Assembly (NCBI GenBank): GCA_903823545.1
Contig: CAIJTL010000456.1
Location: 1-8,644, forward strand
Reading direction: 5' to 3'
Length of the DNA stretch: 8,644 bases
Source: an uncultured Planctomycetaceae bacterium
GTDB taxonomy: Bacteria; Planctomycetota; Planctomycetia; Planctomycetales; Planctomycetaceae
In this document: positions 6,182-8,644 of the stretch, piece by piece
Layout of the letters: each line of letters opens with the position of its first letter
Numbering within the stretch: the first letter of the stretch is position 1
The notes under the pieces: model-generated
Seen by the model: the letters and a program-made list of their open reading frames with translations, nothing else
Told to the model about the DNA's origin: nothing
The model's database searches: none
Made by a program: the position numbers and the translations under genes

Positions 6182-7657
6182 GTGTCCCAGCAAAAACTCT
6201 CCCGCCGTGAAATGCTCGAACGCTCGATGTTTGCGACTGCTGCCGCTGTCGCCGCTCAACACGCCAATTTGCCGGTTGCGTATTCGCAAGGGGTCAAAAG
6301 CCCGAACGAAACAATTCGAGTCGCAATCACTGGAGTAAACGGCCGCGGTGGCTCGCATGTTTCCGAATTGAAGAGCCGCAGCAATACCGAAATTGCAGCA
6401 ATCATTGATGTCGATGAAGCGGTTGGCCAAAGAGCGATCGCTGGCATCGAAAAAGACACTGGCAAACGACCTCTCTTTTTTACCGACATTCGCAAAGCAC
6501 TCGAAGACAAGTCGATTGACGCGGTGAGCGTTGCAACGCCGAATCACTGGCACTCGCTCGCCGCGATTTGGTCCATGCAAGCGGGCAAAGACGTTTATGT
6601 CGAAAAACCGGTAAGCCACAACGTCAGCGAAGGTCGCCGCTGCGTGCAGGTCGCTCGCAAGTACAAGAAGATCTGCCAAACCGGAACCCAAAGTCGTTCC
6701 GAAAAAGGAATGCGTGAAGCGATCGAGTTCGTTCGCAACGGTGGCATCGGCGAAGTCAAACTCGCACGCGGCCTCTGCTACAAGCGACGCGGCGCGATCG
6801 GCCCGCGGGGAACTTACGAGCCACCGAAGACGCTCGACTACGATCTCTGGTCTGGTCCCGCGCCGATCAAGCCCGTCACTCGTCCGAAGTTCCATTACGA
6901 TTGGCACTGGCAATGGGAATACGGCAACGGCGACCTCGGCAATCAGGGAATCCATCAAATGGATATCGCTCGTTGGGGACTCGGCGTGAGCGATCTTGGT
7001 GAAAGCGTGCTGAGCTACGGCGGTCGCCTCGGTTACGAAGACGCGGGCGAGACAGGCAACACGCAAGTTTGCATTCATCGTTACGGCGATAAGCGGCTCG
7101 TCTTTGAAGTTCGCGGCCTCGAAACGCCCGACCTAAAAGCTCCGAAGTCCGATGCCGAAGGGGCCAAAGTCGGCGTCATTTTCTACGGCAGCGAGGGCTA
7201 TATGGTGATGCCGAGCTACTCTTCCGGCGTCGTGTTTGATCTCGAAGGGAAAATGGTGAAGCAGTTCAAAGGTGGTGGCGACCACTTCGGCAATTTCCTC
7301 GCCGCATGCCGCAGCCGCAATCACGAAGAACTCAATGCCGACATTCTCGAAGGTCACTTGTCGAGCGCACTCTGCCACCTCGGCAACATCTCGTATCGCT
7401 TGGGCGAGCAACTTCCGGTCAAGGAGATTGCCAAGAAGCTCGAAGGTGACGCCGAAGCTCTCGAAACATTCGGCCGCTTCTCGGAACACCTCGTCGCCAA
7501 CAAGGTCGACCTCGACTCAAAAGCCTACTTCGGTCTGAACCTGACCTTAGACGGCAAAGCCGAAGTCTTCACCGGCCCCAACGCCGACGCCGCGAACCCG
7601 ATGCTCACTCGCGAATACCGCAAACCATACGTGGTCCCGGCGGAGAAGGACGTCTAA
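6182..7657 (+). CDS. Tat-exported Gfo/Idh/MocA family NAD(P)-dependent oxidoreductase
   Basis: The protein has 491 residues and starts at GTG. The N-terminus SRREMLERS with an Ala-rich stretch (about 16-27) is a twin-arginine signal, with Met in the usual Phe position, so the enzyme should fold with its cofactor and leave the cytoplasm. The Rossmann domain (about 45-165) has the dinucleotide loop GVNGRGGSH (51-59), IIDVD after the second strand, VATPNHWH (117-124) and the family's EKP motif (141-143; the Lys is the usual catalytic residue). The C-terminal sheet domain contains GNQGIHQMDIARWGLG (253-268), whose His-Asp pair is a typical substrate-site element. The family oxidises or isomerises sugars, cyclitols and related substrates; planctomycetes carry many exported copies, thought to act on complex polysaccharide sugars. 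The substrate cannot be read from the sequence. At 491 residues it is longer than many 330-450-residue relatives, because of the signal and a C-terminal extension. It appears to be its own transcription unit, ended by the terminator at 7690. Confidence 0.93.
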   Translation: MSQQKLSRREMLERSMFATAAAVAAQHANLPVAYSQGVKSPNETIRVAITGVNGRGGSHVSELKSRSNTEIAAIIDVDEAVGQRAIAGIEKDTGKRPLFFTDIRKALEDKSIDAVSVATPNHWHSLAAIWSMQAGKDVYVEKPVSHNVSEGRRCVQVARKYKKICQTGTQSRSEKGMREAIEFVRNGGIGEVKLARGLCYKRRGAIGPRGTYEPPKTLDYDLWSGPAPIKPVTRPKFHYDWHWQWEYGNGDLGNQGIHQMDIARWGLGVSDLGESVLSYGGRLGYEDAGETGNTQVCIHRYGDKRLVFEVRGLETPDLKAPKSDAEGAKVGVIFYGSEGYMVMPSYSSGVVFDLEGKMVKQFKGGGDHFGNFLAACRSRNHEELNADILEGHLSSALCHLGNISYRLGEQLPVKEIAKKLEGDAEALETFGRFSEHLVANKVDLDSKAYFGLNLTLDGKAEVFTGPNADAANPMLTREYRKPYVVPAEKDV

Positions 7658-7689
7658 ATTTTGTGTTAGTCGCTCCGATGACTTCACCC

Positions 7690-7720
7690 AGCGGGAAGCC
7701 AGTCTTCCCGCTTTTCATTT
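7690..7720 (+). terminator. Rho-independent terminator of the oxidoreductase gene
   Basis: AGCGGGAAG (7690-7698) and CTTCCCGCT (7704-7712) form a perfect 9-bp stem around the 5-nt loop CCAGT, followed by TTTCATTT. It lies 33 nt after the oxidoreductase stop. The T tract is interrupted by C and A, but the stem is GC-rich and correctly oriented. Confidence 0.85.
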
Positions 7721-7732
7721 CCACATTCGCGT

Positions 7733-7788
7733 CTTCGTGCCTCCTTGGTTTGAAGTCATTTCACCACGAAGGTACAGAGACACGGAGG
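7733..7788. repeat. Degenerate palindromic intergenic repeat of the 'ACCACGAAGG-CACAGAGACACGAAG' type
   Basis: The right arm TTCACCACGAAGGTACAGAG (from 7760) continues as ACACGGAGG to 7788. It resembles the accGAAG/CAGAGACACGAAG repeat that I recall from intergenic regions of many planctomycete and other environmental genomes. The left arm, CTTCGTGCCTC then CTTGGTTTGAA (7733-7754), is an imperfect reverse complement of the right arm with a gap of about six bases, so the unit is a decayed inverted repeat. It lies between the oxidoreductase terminator and the next gene. Only one copy is in the window, so calling it a repeat rests on recognition and internal symmetry. Confidence 0.5.
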
Positions 7789-7809
7789 TTTCTGACGACG
7801 GAGTGAATC

Positions 7810-8644
7810 ATGAAAGCATGCCTTGTTTGGGTGCTTACGACGGCCTGGATCGCTTCAATCTCGTTCGGTGATGAGCCTGCATTGCGAGCATACCGCAATG
7901 CTCTGAAGCCGATCGACAATCCCAAGCCTCTGCTCGCTGATTATCCCGAGTTCGTTGAACCCGTGCGTGAGCTGAGGCGGTTTGAGGCTCCGATTCTGGT
8001 TAACGAACCAGACGCCGATCTTTCCGTCCGAGCTTGGCGGTTTTCTTACAACGCGCGTGGGATCGTCGAGATGCCCAATCGGCTGCAAGCGAAAGCAACG
8101 GCAGTCATCATGGTGCATCCTTGGGGCATTGATGACGGACAAGGCTGGAACACTCCAGAACCGGCGGGTGTCTGTGACTTCTGCACGCCGGATAAAAATC
8201 ATCTCGCCGCACGACACACGCACGAGGTCATCAACCCATTTTTGAAAGCCGCTCGCAACAGAGTGCCGCTGGTGATGTATAGCCTTCCTGGCGGTGAAGA
8301 CCCGATTCGCAAGAAGCTGTATCGCTCCGTCCGAGCCAAACCGAACGATGTGGATCGGCAGCAGGGAGCGAAAGAACTGACCGCGAAACTCAAAAGCTTT
8401 GAGTACAAAGGCCAGCCTCTCGTCGAAACAATTTCGCTCTCAGCCGACAATCCCGTGCGAGATTACTTCCGCCAGTTCCCCGGACTCGACGCGAGCGCGA
8501 AGTACAACAACGATGGCTTCTGGAACTTGCCGATTCCGGTGACGAAAGACATCGATGTCGATCCGAATGACGTCGTCATCTATGACTCCGAAGGTTACGA
8601 ACCGCTAAAGACGTTCCTCAAAGCGAACGGCATCCGGAACGTGC
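7810..8644 (+). CDS. Exported isochorismatase/cysteine hydrolase-like protein, 3' end outside window
   Basis: An open frame from ATG 7810 runs without a stop to the window end (278 codons visible). GGAG at 7800-7803, six bases upstream, supports the start. The N-terminus KACLVWVLTTAWIASISFG (2-20) is a signal peptide, so the mature protein should be periplasmic or secreted. After a leader region (about 25-95), strand TAVIMVHPWGIDDGQGW (97-113), the helix HEVINPFLKAARNRVPLVMY (138-157) and DVVIYDSEGYEPLKTFLKAN (254-273) followed by GIRNV match the order of the isochorismatase fold: first strand, aaR..G.P helix and strand, and the D-x-V-x-K...L...GI segment. The nucleophilic Cys would come just beyond the window. 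Against simple catalysis, the first-strand Asp appears to be His103 and the Lys position Tyr258/Asp259. The fold assignment is tentative; expression and export are likely. A degenerate repeat sits directly upstream, and the oxidoreductase terminator makes it a separate transcription unit. Confidence 0.75.
   Translation, partial: MKACLVWVLTTAWIASISFGDEPALRAYRNALKPIDNPKPLLADYPEFVEPVRELRRFEAPILVNEPDADLSVRAWRFSYNARGIVEMPNRLQAKATAVIMVHPWGIDDGQGWNTPEPAGVCDFCTPDKNHLAARHTHEVINPFLKAARNRVPLVMYSLPGGEDPIRKKLYRSVRAKPNDVDRQQGAKELTAKLKSFEYKGQPLVETISLSADNPVRDYFRQFPGLDASAKYNNDGFWNLPIPVTKDIDVDPNDVVIYDSEGYEPLKTFLKANGIRNV

Noticed and set aside
6140..7078. Open frame of 312 codons on the minus strand, antisense to the oxidoreductase gene
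   Set aside because: It mirrors the codon pattern of a clearly real gene on the other strand, has no ribosome-binding site or family resemblance, and its translation has the composition of a shadow frame.

Overview
The window looks like ordinary chromosomal DNA from a member of the Planctomycetota. This is inferred from three things: a Tat-exported Gfo/Idh/MocA oxidoreductase of the kind that is heavily duplicated in that phylum, an exported isochorismatase-like protein starting with a typical 'HPWGIDDGQGW' segment, and the style of the short group 1/2-like sigma factor and the ribosomal protein S1. I did not assign a genus. There is no tRNA, rRNA, CRISPR array, insertion sequence or phage gene.

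Layout, left to right. (1) The 3' end of a membrane protein gene (2-346, +) is followed after 38 nt by a DUF58/von Willebrand-A-like gene (385-1281, +). (2) This converges on a sigma-70 family factor gene (1389-2234, -); a long hairpin in the gap ends the sigma transcript. (3) Upstream of the sigma gene lies a gene-free, inverted-repeat-rich stretch of about 370 nt, then a strong terminator (2604-2639) for the next minus-strand gene, rpsA (2698-4521), which encodes a six-domain ribosomal protein S1 with a Gly/Ala-rich tail. (4) A 369-nt divergent spacer separates rpsA from a plus-strand gene (4891-6087) for a SpoIIE/RsbU-type PP2C phosphatase fused to a receiver-like domain. (5) After a 12-bp perfect hairpin comes the Gfo/Idh/MocA gene (6182-7657, +), with its own terminator. 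(6) A degenerate dispersed-type repeat (7733-7788) sits just before the last gene (7810 to the window end, +), an exported protein that resembles the isochorismatase/cysteine-hydrolase fold and is cut off by the window.

How they may work together: the sigma factor and S1 serve transcription and translation, and the phosphatase probably acts in a regulatory (possibly partner-switching) pathway, but nothing shows that it controls the neighbouring sigma factor. The two exported proteins at the right are separate transcription units.

I found no convincing undescribed multi-gene system. The points most worth a second look are the receiver domain of the phosphatase, which has lost its phospho-acceptor Asp, the structured spacer upstream of the sigma gene, and the apparent active-site substitutions in the last protein.
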